Positions 30,962-40,796 are shown, counted from the stretch's first letter. The stretch: DNA of 64,000 nt from Arthrobacter sp. MYb213 (GCF_002979915.1 NZ_PCQA01000005.1:186001-250000); one strand, 5' to 3'. Numbers and translations: made by a program. Notes: a model not told the origin generated them from the letters alone.

Positions 30962-31420
30962 CTAAAAATCCGGGTCTTTGGGAAAATATTCGGGATCAAC
31001 ATCGTGGGGCGTGAGCATCCACAAATTAGCAACCTCGTGCACCACACACTGGTGTACGAGGTCGACTAATTCCGTGTGATTGTGACTGGCTTGCTCTAAA
31101 GGCAGGCGGTAAACGGATATCCGGGCTCGGCGTTGCGCGGTGGCTGGGCGAGCCGAAGACAACGGCATCCGGTCGCCGACGGCCGCCGCCTGCGTCATCA
31201 CTTTTTCGCCCGGCACCGGAATGATGCGAAAGTCGATGATTGCAAGCTTGCTGCCCCAGCGTTCACCCAAGCGTTGCGCGCTAGCCATCACCGCGTCATC
31301 GAAACGTTCTGGACGAGTTCGATAAGCCGGTAAATGCATGGGCATCAGCGGACCTCGCCGTCCACGGCCATGCCGATTACGCCGCGAACGTTGCGGCGGC
31401 GTGTGCTGATTGTGCTCCAT
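30962..31420 (-). CDS. zincin-like metallopeptidase-family protein with degenerate metal motif
   Basis: 152 aa from ATG 31420; the frame runs 48 codons further upstream without similarity. The arrangement RRNRHGRGRRGPLMP, then FDDAVMASAQRLGERWG and the ending VDLVHQCVVHEVANLWMLT with DVDPEYF is that of the small actinobacterial metallopeptidase family near whiB2 (Rv3259 position). The usual HExxH is not intact (HEVAN), so catalysis is questionable. It is divergent from DUF3499 with ~90 bp between starts. Confidence 0.75.
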   Translation of the reverse strand: MEHNQHTPPQRSRRNRHGRGRRGPLMPMHLPAYRTRPERFDDAVMASAQRLGERWGSKLAIIDFRIIPVPGEKVMTQAAAVGDRMPLSSARPATAQRRARISVYRLPLEQASHNHTELVDLVHQCVVHEVANLWMLTPHDVDPEYFPKDPDF

Positions 31421-31509
31421 GGCTCCAGAGTAATGGTTCGCACTGGCGAACGTGGCCGTTGGGTCCAGATTACCGGGCTCCGGGCCGATACGAGAGTAGA
31501 CTTGAAGCC

Positions 31510-31878
31510 GTGGAAAGTCTTCGTCTTTGCTCTCGCCCTGCGTGCCGTGAATCGGCCCGCGCAACGCTTACCTACAACTATGCCGACTCGACGGCAGTGC
31601 TTGGTCCGTTGGCGCAATACCCTGAGCCGCACTGTTATGACCTGTGTGCTCGGCACGCTAACCGTTTGACCGTGCCCAGTGGCTGGAATTTATTGCGTGG
31701 CGCGTTGCCGGACGTGATTGAAAATGAAGATGAACTGCATGCCTTGATGAACGCGGTGCGCGAGGACCGCAAGCCTCGCGAAGCGGCCGAAACACCTGCT
31801 CCGCGTGAGCTACGTGGAACCCGCTTTGATGCGCGTCCGCGTCTGGCGATGCTTCCCCCTGAAACCGATGAGCGCTAA
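31510..31878 (+). CDS. DUF3499 family zinc-ribbon-like protein
   Basis: 122 aa from GTG 31510; an upstream in-frame ATG (31459) has no supporting similarity. Cysteine pairs CSRPAC near the N-terminus and CYDLC with a following histidine (CARHANRLTVPSGW) suggest a small zinc ribbon. The acidic/basic C-terminal tail is disordered. The family is restricted to actinobacteria and stands next to manB/manA and whiB2 (Rv3258c). Function unknown. Confidence 0.85.
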   Translation: MESLRLCSRPACRESARATLTYNYADSTAVLGPLAQYPEPHCYDLCARHANRLTVPSGWNLLRGALPDVIENEDELHALMNAVREDRKPREAAETPAPRELRGTRFDARPRLAMLPPETDER

Positions 31879-32133
31879 GTAAGAAATCTGTAGCGAACGG
31901 CAACCGGCTAGAACTATTTGACGCCACGTCGTTATTACTTGGAAGAGATTGCCTTCCTACCAATCAGATGAGAATGGTGCAGTAAGCCGTTTCCCGCACC
32001 ACGGTCCTAATTTAGGTGTGGTAATGCGCGGATTGACACGGCTTGCTGGATAAGCTGAAACCGCGGAGCCTGTACTGCAGGATTCGTCTATTGATGTTAA
32101 TCAGAAATCGCGCGATTTGCAGGAGGACTCCTC

Positions 32134-33723
32134 ATGGCTGAGGCGGCGAAGAATACCCCCGGTGCTAAGGGACCAGAAGGTTCAGATAAGCCCATCGCGG
32201 CCACTCCTTTGGAATCGAGCGACCAAACCAGTAAAGGCTCATTGAGCCAGCGCGCCGAGGAACTGTCGGCACGTTTAGAAGAGCACAAAAAGCAGGCTAA
32301 GGCTGCTCAAGATGAGCGTGCCGCTAAGGCTGCAGCTGCCGCGAAGGCCGCTTTTTTGAATCCCACAGGGGCTACACCTGCGCAGTCCAAAACTGCTGAA
32401 ACTAAGCCGGCAGAAGATAAGCCGGTAGCCGCTGCCCAGCCTAGCCCCGCCACACCTCCAACCACGGTTCAGCCTGCCAGTAAGCCAGCCGCCGCTAAAC
32501 CTGCCGTCAGCAAACCTGCTGCAGCGCCAGCTAAGCCCGCCGCGGCTAATCCTCCGGCCGCTCCAGCTGCTGCACCGGCCAAAGCTGCTGCCGATAAGCC
32601 TGCAACCGCTCCTGTCGCTTCCAAGCCGGCGGTGAAGAAGCCTGTTGTCGCAAAACCAGCTGCTACTAAACCTGCACCTGCCAAACCGGCGGCAGCCAGT
32701 GCGGCCAAGCCAAAGGCTGACGAGCCTGTAGAAGATGTCATCCGTGCGATCAAACTTCCGCATGAGATTGAAGCTGAAAAACAGGTGGCTACGCCAGCTT
32801 CGAAGCCTGCAGCCACCGCCAAAGCACCGGTCGGCCCGACGAAACAAGGTGTCCCTCCGGTAAGCGCAGCACCGCAAAAGGACAACCCAGAAACTTCCTC
32901 GGCCGCTGTGGCCCAGGCTCGTACTCGCGTTTTTGGTAATTACACCCCCGAGTCTGTGCCCTCTGAAGCCGCAGTAAAACGCCGTGTTGCCCGCGAACGT
33001 GCGTTGAACTCCAAACCTCCGATGGCGAGCACCGCCCAGGTGCTTCTCGCCATCATCTTTCCCGTACTCACCTTGATCGCGGCGATTCGTTTAGTCGCCA
33101 CCCCGGCATTCTTGGCCATGGCTTATGCCCGTCCCGGTTTCCCCAGCGATCGCTTTGGCTTCACCGACCCCGAACGGTTGACCTACGGTAGCTACGGGGT
33201 GGATTACCTCAATAACTTCGCCGGCCCGGAATACCTATCCGGACTCAAATTGCCCACCGGTTCAACTATGTTCACCGCTCAAGAAGTTCAGCACATGCTA
33301 GACGTGAAGAACTTAATCGGACTGGGCTATGTGATCGGAGCGGTACTTGCTGTCCTAGCAATAGTTTTCATCGTGTACCTAGCTAATCGTTACGCCGGTG
33401 GAGTTCGCCGTGCACTGTTCGCAGGCGCTATCGTCACGGTGGTGCTCTTCGCAGCGGTCGCGGCCCTTGCCATTACCGGATGGAACACCTTCTTTACGGG
33501 CTTCCACAACCTCTTCTTCTCCGAAGGGACCTGGACCTTTAGCGTCAGCGATACGCTCATCCGGCTCTACCCAGAGCAATTCTGGATGGACTCGGCCGTG
33601 GCTATTGGTGTGCTGATGGTGCTGACCGTGCTCGTGGTGCTCATTGCCTGCTGGCCAACGGCTCGCCGACGCGAAGGCTCACGTCTTCGCCAAGAAGCAA
33701 GGGTCTTCGGACTGGGCAACTAA
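32134..33723 (+). CDS. TIGR01906 integral membrane protein with long Ala/Lys/Pro-rich N-terminus
   Basis: 529 aa. Residues ~45-270 are low complexity, dominated by repeats such as KPAAAKPAVSKPAAAPAKPA. This resembles TonB- or histone-like linkers and is probably disordered. The C-terminal ~230 residues have four membrane helices and the TIGR01906/DUF1461 pattern: RFGFTDPERLTYGSYGVDYL, then FTAQEVQHMLDVKNL, a helix pair, and FHNLFFSEGTWTF. Function unknown. The start has GGAGGACT upstream. It ends at a strong terminator. Confidence 0.85.
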   Translation: MAEAAKNTPGAKGPEGSDKPIAATPLESSDQTSKGSLSQRAEELSARLEEHKKQAKAAQDERAAKAAAAAKAAFLNPTGATPAQSKTAETKPAEDKPVAAAQPSPATPPTTVQPASKPAAAKPAVSKPAAAPAKPAAANPPAAPAAAPAKAAADKPATAPVASKPAVKKPVVAKPAATKPAPAKPAAASAAKPKADEPVEDVIRAIKLPHEIEAEKQVATPASKPAATAKAPVGPTKQGVPPVSAAPQKDNPETSSAAVAQARTRVFGNYTPESVPSEAAVKRRVARERALNSKPPMASTAQVLLAIIFPVLTLIAAIRLVATPAFLAMAYARPGFPSDRFGFTDPERLTYGSYGVDYLNNFAGPEYLSGLKLPTGSTMFTAQEVQHMLDVKNLIGLGYVIGAVLAVLAIVFIVYLANRYAGGVRRALFAGAIVTVVLFAAVAALAITGWNTFFTGFHNLFFSEGTWTFSVSDTLIRLYPEQFWMDSAVAIGVLMVLTVLVVLIACWPTARRREGSRLRQEARVFGLGN

Positions 33724-33750
33724 GCGTTCTGCGCACTAACGCGAGAAACA

Positions 33751-33793
33751 ACAAAACCTCGGGTTCCGTTTGATACGGGACCCGAGGTTTTGT
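33751..33793 (+). terminator. intrinsic terminator after the TIGR01906 gene
   Basis: 19-bp stem (33751-33769 with 33775-33793, one G-U pair), 5-nt loop, 3' arm ending in GGTTTTGT and then TTTATG. Strong Rho-independent terminator. Confidence 0.9.
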
Positions 33794-34110
33794 TTATGCA
33801 AGACTCATCCTTCGCCGCAATACGTCCTGATTCTCGACTCAGAACCCGACAGTAGCCTTGCTCTTCGTCGATGGTGCCGATACCTTGCGTAGAAGTTCTC
33901 GATATCTAATATAGTGAATTCGGCTCCGGATAGTGGCTGTTCCCAGGCCCACCTGAGGCCAATGTGATTGGTTTCCGGCCGCAGGTACGGGTGCCTTCCG
34001 AGCTGTACGCCATGGCTGAGACTGACAGATAATTAATGCCTGAACCCTCTTCTCAGGAATCTGAAGGCAGGCCACCGTCTGGAGACGGCTATAAGCCGCC
34101 GCGGGAGGGC
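33794..34110. other. intergenic stretch without recognised gene
   Basis: Between the terminator and the end of the convergent mannosyltransferase gene. A 97-codon minus-strand frame crosses it but overlaps the end of pmt and has no recognisable motif. I see only a short CCGTCT/AGACGG hairpin near 34076-34089. Confidence 0.4.
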
Positions 34111-35721
34111 TTATCCCCAGCTTGGGATCCATACGTGCATACGGTAATAGTCATCCGAAGTGAGCTCTCCAGACCAGACCGACCAGAAGAAGGCCGAGAC
34201 TAGCAACAACAAGGCTAGCGACACGGCGACCAAGATGATCCTCGTTCGATAGCTTACGTCGGAGCGCGGTTTACGAGGAATGAACCTGCCAATGACGTAG
34301 GTCAATGCGAGCACCATAAATGGCACTAATGGCAAGGTGTAGAAGAAAAACATGGTGCGTTCGGGGTACATCAGCCACGGAAGGAAACCGGCGACAACAC
34401 TAGAAAGAAGCGCACCAGCGCGCCAATCGCGGGCACCAAGCCACCAGAAAACTAAGAGAACCATGCTGATCGTGCAAGCCCACCACATCACCGGGTTAGG
34501 CATATCCATGATCACTTCGGTGCAGCGATCCAGTACACACCCATTTTGGCCGTTGTCGTATCCCTCAAAATACATCAGTACGGGGCGCCCAGAAAATAAC
34601 CAAGTCCACGGGGCAGAAGCCCACCCATGATCAGAGCTCAGCCCTGAATGGAAATCATATGCGGCCTGATGGTAGTGCCAGAGGCTACGCAGCGTCTCAG
34701 GCAACCAAGTGACACCCTCCCCAGGGTTTTCCACGGCCCACTGACGGTAGCGGCCTCCAGTGGTGATCAGCCAGCCGGTCCACGTGGCCAGGTAGGTCAG
34801 GAACACTACCGGCATCATGGTCACGAAGGAGTAAATGCCATCACGAGTGAATGCTGCTGACTGCCAACGTTGGATTCCCGCGGTACGCCGCGCACCAAAG
34901 TCCCACAACACGGCCATAAGACAGAACACCGCAACGAAGGCAAGGGCAGACCATTTGATGCCTACCGCGCCACCGAGCATGAGCGCTGCGACCAACCGCC
35001 ACGGCCGCCACCAAAGCATGGGGCCATGATCCAGCAAAAACTCATTGGGTCGGTTCCCTAAGGGAACCGAAAGTTTTTTAGCTAATTGGGTACGCCCATG
35101 GACCCGGTCTTTGAGCAGTGCGTAAAAAGCAGCGAGCACGAAGAACATCAAGAAGATGTCCAACAATGCCGTGCGTGACATGACAATTGAGTGTCCATCG
35201 ATAGCGATCAACAGCCCCGCGATACCTGCTAACAGGTGTGAGCCGAACAGCAACCGTGCACACAGTGTGGTTAAAAGCACCGCGAGGGTACCAAATAATG
35301 CGGTGGCAAAACGCCAACCAAATCCGTCGAATTCCCCAAAGGCCATCATGCCAAAGGCGATGAGCCATTTACCTAAGGGTGGGTGCACCACAAAGGAGGC
35401 GGTGTCCTTGAGCTGTGGATCTCCTGCAACAAATTGGTCATTGCTATCGTCCACCCATTCCATTTCATAACCGAAATGCAGCAATGAGTAGGCGTCCTTG
35501 ACGTAGTAAGTCTCGTCAAAGATCAACATATTTGGGTGGGACAGATGCACAAAACGCAATAAACCACCGATGATTGTCACCACCAGCGGCACAATCCACA
35601 TCAACGCACCTGAGGTTGCTGCCACCGGTAATAACCGCTGTTTGAGGCTCTCAAAGGTGAAGGCAACGCGCGCAGAGCGCACGTGTCCGGTGTCTGGGGT
35701 CTTTGTTGCAGTGGTGCTCAT
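34111..35721 (-). CDS. pmt: polyprenyl-phosphate-mannose protein mannosyltransferase (GT39)
   Basis: 536 aa with ~11 membrane helices. The catalytic acidic pair lies in the first extracytoplasmic loop: MLIFDETYYVKDAYSLL. VVHPPLGKWLIA and SRTALLDIFLMFF are further PMT signatures. It transfers mannose from polyprenyl-phosphomannose to Ser/Thr of secreted proteins during Sec export (Rv1002c in M. tuberculosis). It is divergent from rsmI, exactly as at Rv1002c-Rv1003. Confidence 0.92.
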   Translation of the reverse strand: MSTTATKTPDTGHVRSARVAFTFESLKQRLLPVAATSGALMWIVPLVVTIIGGLLRFVHLSHPNMLIFDETYYVKDAYSLLHFGYEMEWVDDSNDQFVAGDPQLKDTASFVVHPPLGKWLIAFGMMAFGEFDGFGWRFATALFGTLAVLLTTLCARLLFGSHLLAGIAGLLIAIDGHSIVMSRTALLDIFLMFFVLAAFYALLKDRVHGRTQLAKKLSVPLGNRPNEFLLDHGPMLWWRPWRLVAALMLGGAVGIKWSALAFVAVFCLMAVLWDFGARRTAGIQRWQSAAFTRDGIYSFVTMMPVVFLTYLATWTGWLITTGGRYRQWAVENPGEGVTWLPETLRSLWHYHQAAYDFHSGLSSDHGWASAPWTWLFSGRPVLMYFEGYDNGQNGCVLDRCTEVIMDMPNPVMWWACTISMVLLVFWWLGARDWRAGALLSSVVAGFLPWLMYPERTMFFFYTLPLVPFMVLALTYVIGRFIPRKPRSDVSYRTRIILVAVSLALLLLVSAFFWSVWSGELTSDDYYRMHVWIPSWG

Positions 35722-35788
35722 CGTTGTTCATGCTACCGGCGTAACCACCAAAATGTGTGCTTTTGGTACTTCGCGTAGGCTAAAGGGT

Positions 35789-36649
35789 GTGCAGAATTCA
35801 GACGAAGAGGGCGTAATCGTCCTGGGCGCCACCCCAATAGGCAACTTGTCCGATGCATCCCCGCGGCTACGCGAGATCATACAAAGCGCAGATGTGATCG
35901 CCGCGGAGGACACCCGCAACTTCCATCACCTGGCGCACGCGCTGGGTATCAAACCGTCAGGGCGAGTCATGAGCCTGCATGAGCACAATGAGGCGCATAA
36001 GCTCGGCGAGGTCATTGAATTGGCCCGCCAAGGCTCCACGGTGCTTGTGGTCTCCGACGCCGGCATGCCGGCAGTTTCAGATCCGGGTTACCCACTGGTG
36101 GCCGCGGCCATGCAAGAGGGTATCCGAGTGACCGCGGTACCGGGCCCCTCTGCGGTACTAACCGCGTTGGCCCTCTCCGGGCTTCCCACCGGACGGTTCA
36201 CCTTTGAAGGATTCTTGCCGCGTAAGGCGGGAGAGCGACGTAAGCGTCTGAACGCCTTGCTGCACGAGGAGCGCACCATGGTGTTCTTCGAATCTCCACA
36301 CCGGGTCGCTGAATTTTTGGGTTCTGCTGTCGAGGTTTTCGGAACGCAACGCCAGGCCGCGGTGGCACGCGAGCTCACCAAAAAGTTCGAAGAGGTGCGC
36401 CGTGATGAACTCGGTGTGCTCAAAGCCTGGGCCGATGAAGGGGTACGCGGTGAGATTGTGGTGGTAATTTCGGGTGCTTCGGCTCCTCAAGCACCTTCCA
36501 TTGATGATTTACTTCCTCAGGTGTCGGCATTGGTAGGCGAAGGGATGCGGATGAAACAAGCGGTCGCTGAAGTTGCCGAGTCCGCTGGAGTGAAGAAACG
36601 TGAGCTGTATGAAGCGGTTCTTGCCGAACGTCATGAAGCGGAAAAATAG
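35789..36649 (+). CDS. rsmI: 16S rRNA (cytidine-1402-2'-O)-methyltransferase
   Basis: 286 aa from GTG 35789; ATG 35753 would add 12 residues. Tetrapyrrole-methylase fold with the RsmI signatures VLGATPIGNLSDASPR, AAEDTRN, SLHEHNE, VSDAGMPAVSDPGYPLV and AVPGPSAVLTALALSG. With RsmH it makes the doubly methylated C1402 in the ribosomal decoding site. The C-terminal helical region (KQAVAEVAESAGVKKRELYEAVL) is the family's small HTH-like tail. Confidence 0.94.
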   Translation: MQNSDEEGVIVLGATPIGNLSDASPRLREIIQSADVIAAEDTRNFHHLAHALGIKPSGRVMSLHEHNEAHKLGEVIELARQGSTVLVVSDAGMPAVSDPGYPLVAAAMQEGIRVTAVPGPSAVLTALALSGLPTGRFTFEGFLPRKAGERRKRLNALLHEERTMVFFESPHRVAEFLGSAVEVFGTQRQAAVARELTKKFEEVRRDELGVLKAWADEGVRGEIVVVISGASAPQAPSIDDLLPQVSALVGEGMRMKQAVAEVAESAGVKKRELYEAVLAERHEAEK

Positions 36650-36787
36650 CCGCAATCATTTAGGCTGAATGCACAATGAAACAACCAGGTTGTAGTGCAC
36701 CGGGCGATATACAGTCCGTTGGATCCAGCACTAGCGTTGTGATCAACGAAGATTTTTTTCATTTACGAATTTCAGGAGAACCGCGTT

Positions 36788-38275
36788 ATGTCGATTACCG
36801 CTGAGCGCGAAGCAGAACTGCTCGCCAAGGTACCTACCGGATTACTTATTAACGGTGAATGGCGAGATTCCTCAGACGGCAGCACCTTTGACGTGCTGGA
36901 CCCTGCCACCGGTGAAAAGCTGGCTACGCTAGCTAGCGCTACCAGCGAAGACGCGCTGGCTGCCTTGGACGCGGCAGATGCCGTGCAGGCTGAATGGGCG
37001 TTGACCGCACCACGTGAACGTGCTGAAATTTTGCGTCGTGGTTTTGACCTGGTCACCTCGCGCGCCGATGATTTTGCGCTATTGATGAGCCTTGAAATGG
37101 GTAAGCCACTGGCCGAGGCCCGCGGCGAGGTTACCTATGGTGCCGAATTCCTGCGCTGGTTCTCCGAAGAGACCGTGCGCCACTACGGCCGCTACCTCAC
37201 TTCCCCAGAAGGCAAAAACAAGCTTCTGGTACACCACAAGCCGGTAGGCCCGTGCCTGCTAATCACCCCGTGGAACTTCCCACTGGCTATGGCCACCCGC
37301 AAGGTTGGCCCGGCTATTGCTGCAGGTTGCACCATGGTGCTCAAGCCAGCGAAGCTCACCCCGCTAACCACCCAGCTTTTCGCGGCAACCATGATGGAAG
37401 CCGGCCTTCCAGCAGGCGTACTCAACGTCGTGTCGGGAGCTTCTGCTTCGAAGATCTCCGGCCCGTTGATGAAAGATAACCGTCTGCGCAAGGTCTCCTT
37501 CACCGGCTCCACCCCAGTGGGTAAGCAGCTAATGAAGGATGCTACGGAGAATGTTCTGCGCACCTCGATGGAACTGGGCGGCAACGCACCATTCCTCGTC
37601 TTTGAAGACGCAGACCTTGACGCAGCGGTAGAAGGCGCCATGGCTGCGAAGATGCGCAACATGGGCGAAGCTTGCACCGCGGCTAACCGCTTCTTGGTGC
37701 ATGAGGACATTGCCGAAGAATTCACCGCAAAGTTCGCAGCAGCCATGAAGGCGCTCAAGCCAGGCCGTGGTACCGACCCAACCTCCACCGTGGGCCCACT
37801 GGTTGAGGAAAAGGCTCGCGATGAAGTCCATGCACTGGTTGAAGCCGCAATCGCTGATGGCGCAACCGCCGTCACCGGTGGCGCGCCGGTAGATGGCCCT
37901 GGCTACTTCTACCAGCCAACCGTGTTGGCCAATGTGGCTAATGACGCCAAGATCCTCACTCAGGAGATCTTCGGCCCAGTTGCCCCGGTGACCACGTTCA
38001 AGGATGAAGCAGACGCAATTCGCCTGGCCAACGCCAGCGAGTACGGTCTGGCGTCATACATTTACTCGCGTGACTTCAACCGGATGTTCCGTGTCTCGGA
38101 GCAGATTGAGTTTGGTCTGGTTGGCTTTAACGCTGGGGTCATCTCCAACGCTGCGGCACCATTTGGTGGCGTGAAGCAGTCGGGACTTGGCCGCGAAGGT
38201 GGCGCCGAAGGACTGGGCGAGTACACCACCGTGCAGTACATCGGTATTGCCGATCCGTACGCACCGGTAAAGTAA
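36788..38275 (+). CDS. gabD: NAD(P)-dependent succinate-semialdehyde dehydrogenase family
   Basis: 495 aa with CAGGAGAA before ATG. Aldehyde dehydrogenase motifs in order: TPWNFPLAMATRKVGPA, LKPAKLTPLTT, FTGSTPVGKQL, catalytic glutamate in MELGGNAPF, catalytic cysteine in GEACTAANRF, EIFGPVAPV. The GGNAPF and F-x-ACTAANR context and the length point to succinate-semialdehyde dehydrogenase, final step of GABA breakdown. No transaminase gene adjoins, so other aldehydes are possible. Codon choice is very biased, suggesting high expression. Ends at a strong terminator. Confidence 0.88.
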   Translation: MSITAEREAELLAKVPTGLLINGEWRDSSDGSTFDVLDPATGEKLATLASATSEDALAALDAADAVQAEWALTAPRERAEILRRGFDLVTSRADDFALLMSLEMGKPLAEARGEVTYGAEFLRWFSEETVRHYGRYLTSPEGKNKLLVHHKPVGPCLLITPWNFPLAMATRKVGPAIAAGCTMVLKPAKLTPLTTQLFAATMMEAGLPAGVLNVVSGASASKISGPLMKDNRLRKVSFTGSTPVGKQLMKDATENVLRTSMELGGNAPFLVFEDADLDAAVEGAMAAKMRNMGEACTAANRFLVHEDIAEEFTAKFAAAMKALKPGRGTDPTSTVGPLVEEKARDEVHALVEAAIADGATAVTGGAPVDGPGYFYQPTVLANVANDAKILTQEIFGPVAPVTTFKDEADAIRLANASEYGLASYIYSRDFNRMFRVSEQIEFGLVGFNAGVISNAAAPFGGVKQSGLGREGGAEGLGEYTTVQYIGIADPYAPVK

Positions 38276-38292
38276 CACCAACGCAGGACTAA

Positions 38293-38308
38293 CCGCTGAA
38301 TTCAGCGG
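38293..38308. repeat. 16-bp perfect palindrome downstream of gabD
   Basis: CCGCTGAATTCAGCGG, a perfect palindrome 18 bp after the gabD stop and 10 bp before its terminator. Could be a protein site or a cruciform; no function assigned. Confidence 0.5.
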
Positions 38309-38317
38309 TAGGACAAT

Positions 38318-38363
38318 AAGCTGTGGCCGCAACATCTAGTCAGATGTTGGGGCCACAGCTTTT
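38318..38363. terminator. terminator between gabD and the transglutaminase operon
   Basis: Two-part stem: AAGCTGTGGCC with GGCCACAGCTT, then AACATCT with AGATGTT above an internal 2x2 loop, capped by AGTC. TTTTG follows on the plus strand and CTTATT on the minus strand, so it may stop both convergent transcripts. Confidence 0.85.
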
Positions 38364-38375
38364 GTATTGGATAAC

Positions 38376-40796
38376 TTAGCGAACCGTTTGAGTTGGCGCT
38401 ACCTGACGTAACCGCCGCTGTCGTAATGATGCGGGGAAGCTGAAGGCCGCCACGCGTTTTCCGAGCGGAAGCTCGTGGTGTAACTGTGTGTGCACCTGCG
38501 CTAACGCCTCGACGAGAACCGGAGTATTTTCTGGCTCTGGATGCCGCTGCGCGTAAAAGCTCGCTTCGATGGCAGTTCTGAGCAGTTGCAATTGTTGGCC
38601 GTGCTGCTGGTGGGTGGAGCTCAGGCGTCTGGTGTAGTCGCCAACTGATTCATGTTCAGCTGCGGGGGTTCCCGTATCGGCACCCACCGCACACAATTCA
38701 TCCCATAGTGCTTGGGCCGCTGGTTGGCCGCCAGCTTTGAGACGATCTGTCCGGCGGTGGCGCAAACGTGTGCGCTGCCAAGGGATAGCCGCAAGAATAA
38801 GCGCGAGGATCAGCACACCTGAGAAAACAAACCAGCCATAATCTTGCGCCTTATCTGCTCGGGGCTCTTCGAGGGTAGCTCCCGGACTTTCTTGGGCCTC
38901 GGGATCATCCACGGTGGGAGCACCTGACGGGTTCAATTCCTCGGGTACTTCTGCCGGTGGCTGACTGGAGGTTGCTTCCGGAGCATAATCCGGGGCTTGA
39001 CCTTGTCCCGGGGTAGGTTCAAAAGGTACCCAGCCGATACCTGGCAGGAATAGTTCCGGCCAGGCGTGTGCCTGCTGCCCGGTCACCTCAAATTCGGTCA
39101 GCTCTGTGCCTGCGGGAAGTCCGTTCCCTGCAACGCCCGGCAGATCACCGGCATTCAGTGTTTCTCCCGTAGGCTCACCCGGCGCATATCCAACAACAAT
39201 GCGTGAGGGAATTCCCGCGGCCCGAGCCAGTAGAGCCATAGTGGACGCAAAATGTACGCAGTAGCCTTGGCGGCGTTCTAGGAAGGCCTTGACCACCTGT
39301 CGGTTGGCTCCGTCATAGCCTTCGCGCAGGGGAGTGCGTTCGGAATACCCAAAAGTTGGCGAGCGCAGGAAATCTTGAATCGCAACGGCAACGTCAAAAT
39401 CATTAGTCGGCGGCCCCTGAAGTGGTTTATAAGCCTCCGCGAGCGTGCGTTGAAGTAACTGCCCGAACTGTCCATCTAAGTCTTCAGGCATTGACAGGTA
39501 CACGTCATCGATCTGTGACTGCATGCCGTCACCGTAGTAGCCCAGGCTACGCGCGATCTGCGGACTCAAATTCATTTGCGTGTGTCCGATAGTCACTTCT
39601 TCGGTGTTTGTTAACGCGTCACCGCCAAGTCGTGCCACAGATGTTTCCTTGGTCCAATTCCATGGGCCATTAATGCCGGAAATGAAAAAACTTCGATCCG
39701 GTATCGGCAGACTAGGACTGCTCACCCGGTCGTTCCAGCGTAGTTGGGTGACCTCGGCGCTGCCGTTAAAAACATCGGAGTCGGTATCCATTGCGGTGTC
39801 ACCAAAGTAGGCCGATTTCAGTAGCCCCTCGTCCGGTTCCCACCGGGTAGCGCTTAGATCCTCGATCACCGAGGTACGCAGATATACCGGTTCGTTAGAG
39901 GTCGTCAGGTAGCTAAAAGCCACGGAACCATTATTTGCTCGCAGGTCTCGCCCGAGATTCAGCAATGGGTCTACGTTTCTTGCTAGAAGGTCTCCTGAGG
40001 GGCGAGTGCCTTCAGGCAGCATGCCTTTGCGAAACCCTGGCATGAACGCACTGCTTAGTACCATCACCAAAGCGCAGACCATCGCGGTGAGCAACAAAAT
40101 ATTCAACTGACGTTTGGGCGGAAGCCCAGGACCTGTTCCCTTCACCGGAAAGATGTAGGGCAGTAGAGCAAAATAGCCGAGCAGCGCGAGTAGCACCAGC
40201 ACCACATACCAGATTCCGGCGCCCTCTTGTTTGAACAAGGAAGCGATCACCGGCGCAAAAGATATCGGTAACAGTACCAGCGGTGCCAACCGTCTAATGC
40301 TTCCCAGAACCTCAACCATGACGCTGAGTAAGACCGCCAGCAGCAACAGTACAAACTCGACATAGCGTGAGTAAGCAACGGGCGGTACCTGCGTGGAGAA
40401 CTGCAACGCTCCCTCGGAAAGCACCGCGCCAAACCAATCAAAAATACCCAGCCCCGGGATGGTGGTACGCATGGTTGGATGCAGAAATACCGCACCACCA
40501 GCAATGAGTACTGCTACAGGTAGCGCAAGCCAGCGCACCTGACGCACCCCACGAAACAATCCGGCACAGAAGTGAATTAAAAAGACCGGCCAAATCAACG
40601 CCTGTAACCAAGCGCCACCTTGAACCACACCACTCAGGGACGCGAAACCGGCGAGCATTGCGAGCGTTAAAGCGCTGGCCGCAAGCAAACGTGCAGTGAG
40701 GTTATTTGTTGACTCCTGGACAACAGGCTCTTTCGCCCCAGGGGACGGACTCGAAGCAGGAATATCAGTGATTGTGGCGCTCATGAGCGGGACCAT
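38376..40796 (-). CDS. transglutaminase-like membrane protein (TgpA/DUF3488 type)
   Basis: 806 aa. About seven N-terminal membrane helices (to ~260), then an exported transglutaminase-like domain with the papain-like triad context: cysteine in RRQGYCVHFASTMALLARAA, histidine in AHAWPELFLPG, and the FEPTPGQ strand. A Pro/Glu-rich linker leads to one more helix (YGWFVFSGVLILALILA) and a cytosolic tail. Third gene of a moxR-DUF58-transglutaminase operon; its start overlaps DUF58 by 16 bp. Such operons act on the envelope in unknown ways. Confidence 0.9.
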   Translation of the reverse strand: MVPLMSATITDIPASSPSPGAKEPVVQESTNNLTARLLAASALTLAMLAGFASLSGVVQGGAWLQALIWPVFLIHFCAGLFRGVRQVRWLALPVAVLIAGGAVFLHPTMRTTIPGLGIFDWFGAVLSEGALQFSTQVPPVAYSRYVEFVLLLLAVLLSVMVEVLGSIRRLAPLVLLPISFAPVIASLFKQEGAGIWYVVLVLLALLGYFALLPYIFPVKGTGPGLPPKRQLNILLLTAMVCALVMVLSSAFMPGFRKGMLPEGTRPSGDLLARNVDPLLNLGRDLRANNGSVAFSYLTTSNEPVYLRTSVIEDLSATRWEPDEGLLKSAYFGDTAMDTDSDVFNGSAEVTQLRWNDRVSSPSLPIPDRSFFISGINGPWNWTKETSVARLGGDALTNTEEVTIGHTQMNLSPQIARSLGYYGDGMQSQIDDVYLSMPEDLDGQFGQLLQRTLAEAYKPLQGPPTNDFDVAVAIQDFLRSPTFGYSERTPLREGYDGANRQVVKAFLERRQGYCVHFASTMALLARAAGIPSRIVVGYAPGEPTGETLNAGDLPGVAGNGLPAGTELTEFEVTGQQAHAWPELFLPGIGWVPFEPTPGQGQAPDYAPEATSSQPPAEVPEELNPSGAPTVDDPEAQESPGATLEEPRADKAQDYGWFVFSGVLILALILAAIPWQRTRLRHRRTDRLKAGGQPAAQALWDELCAVGADTGTPAAEHESVGDYTRRLSSTHQQHGQQLQLLRTAIEASFYAQRHPEPENTPVLVEALAQVHTQLHHELPLGKRVAAFSFPASLRQRRLRQVAPTQTVR

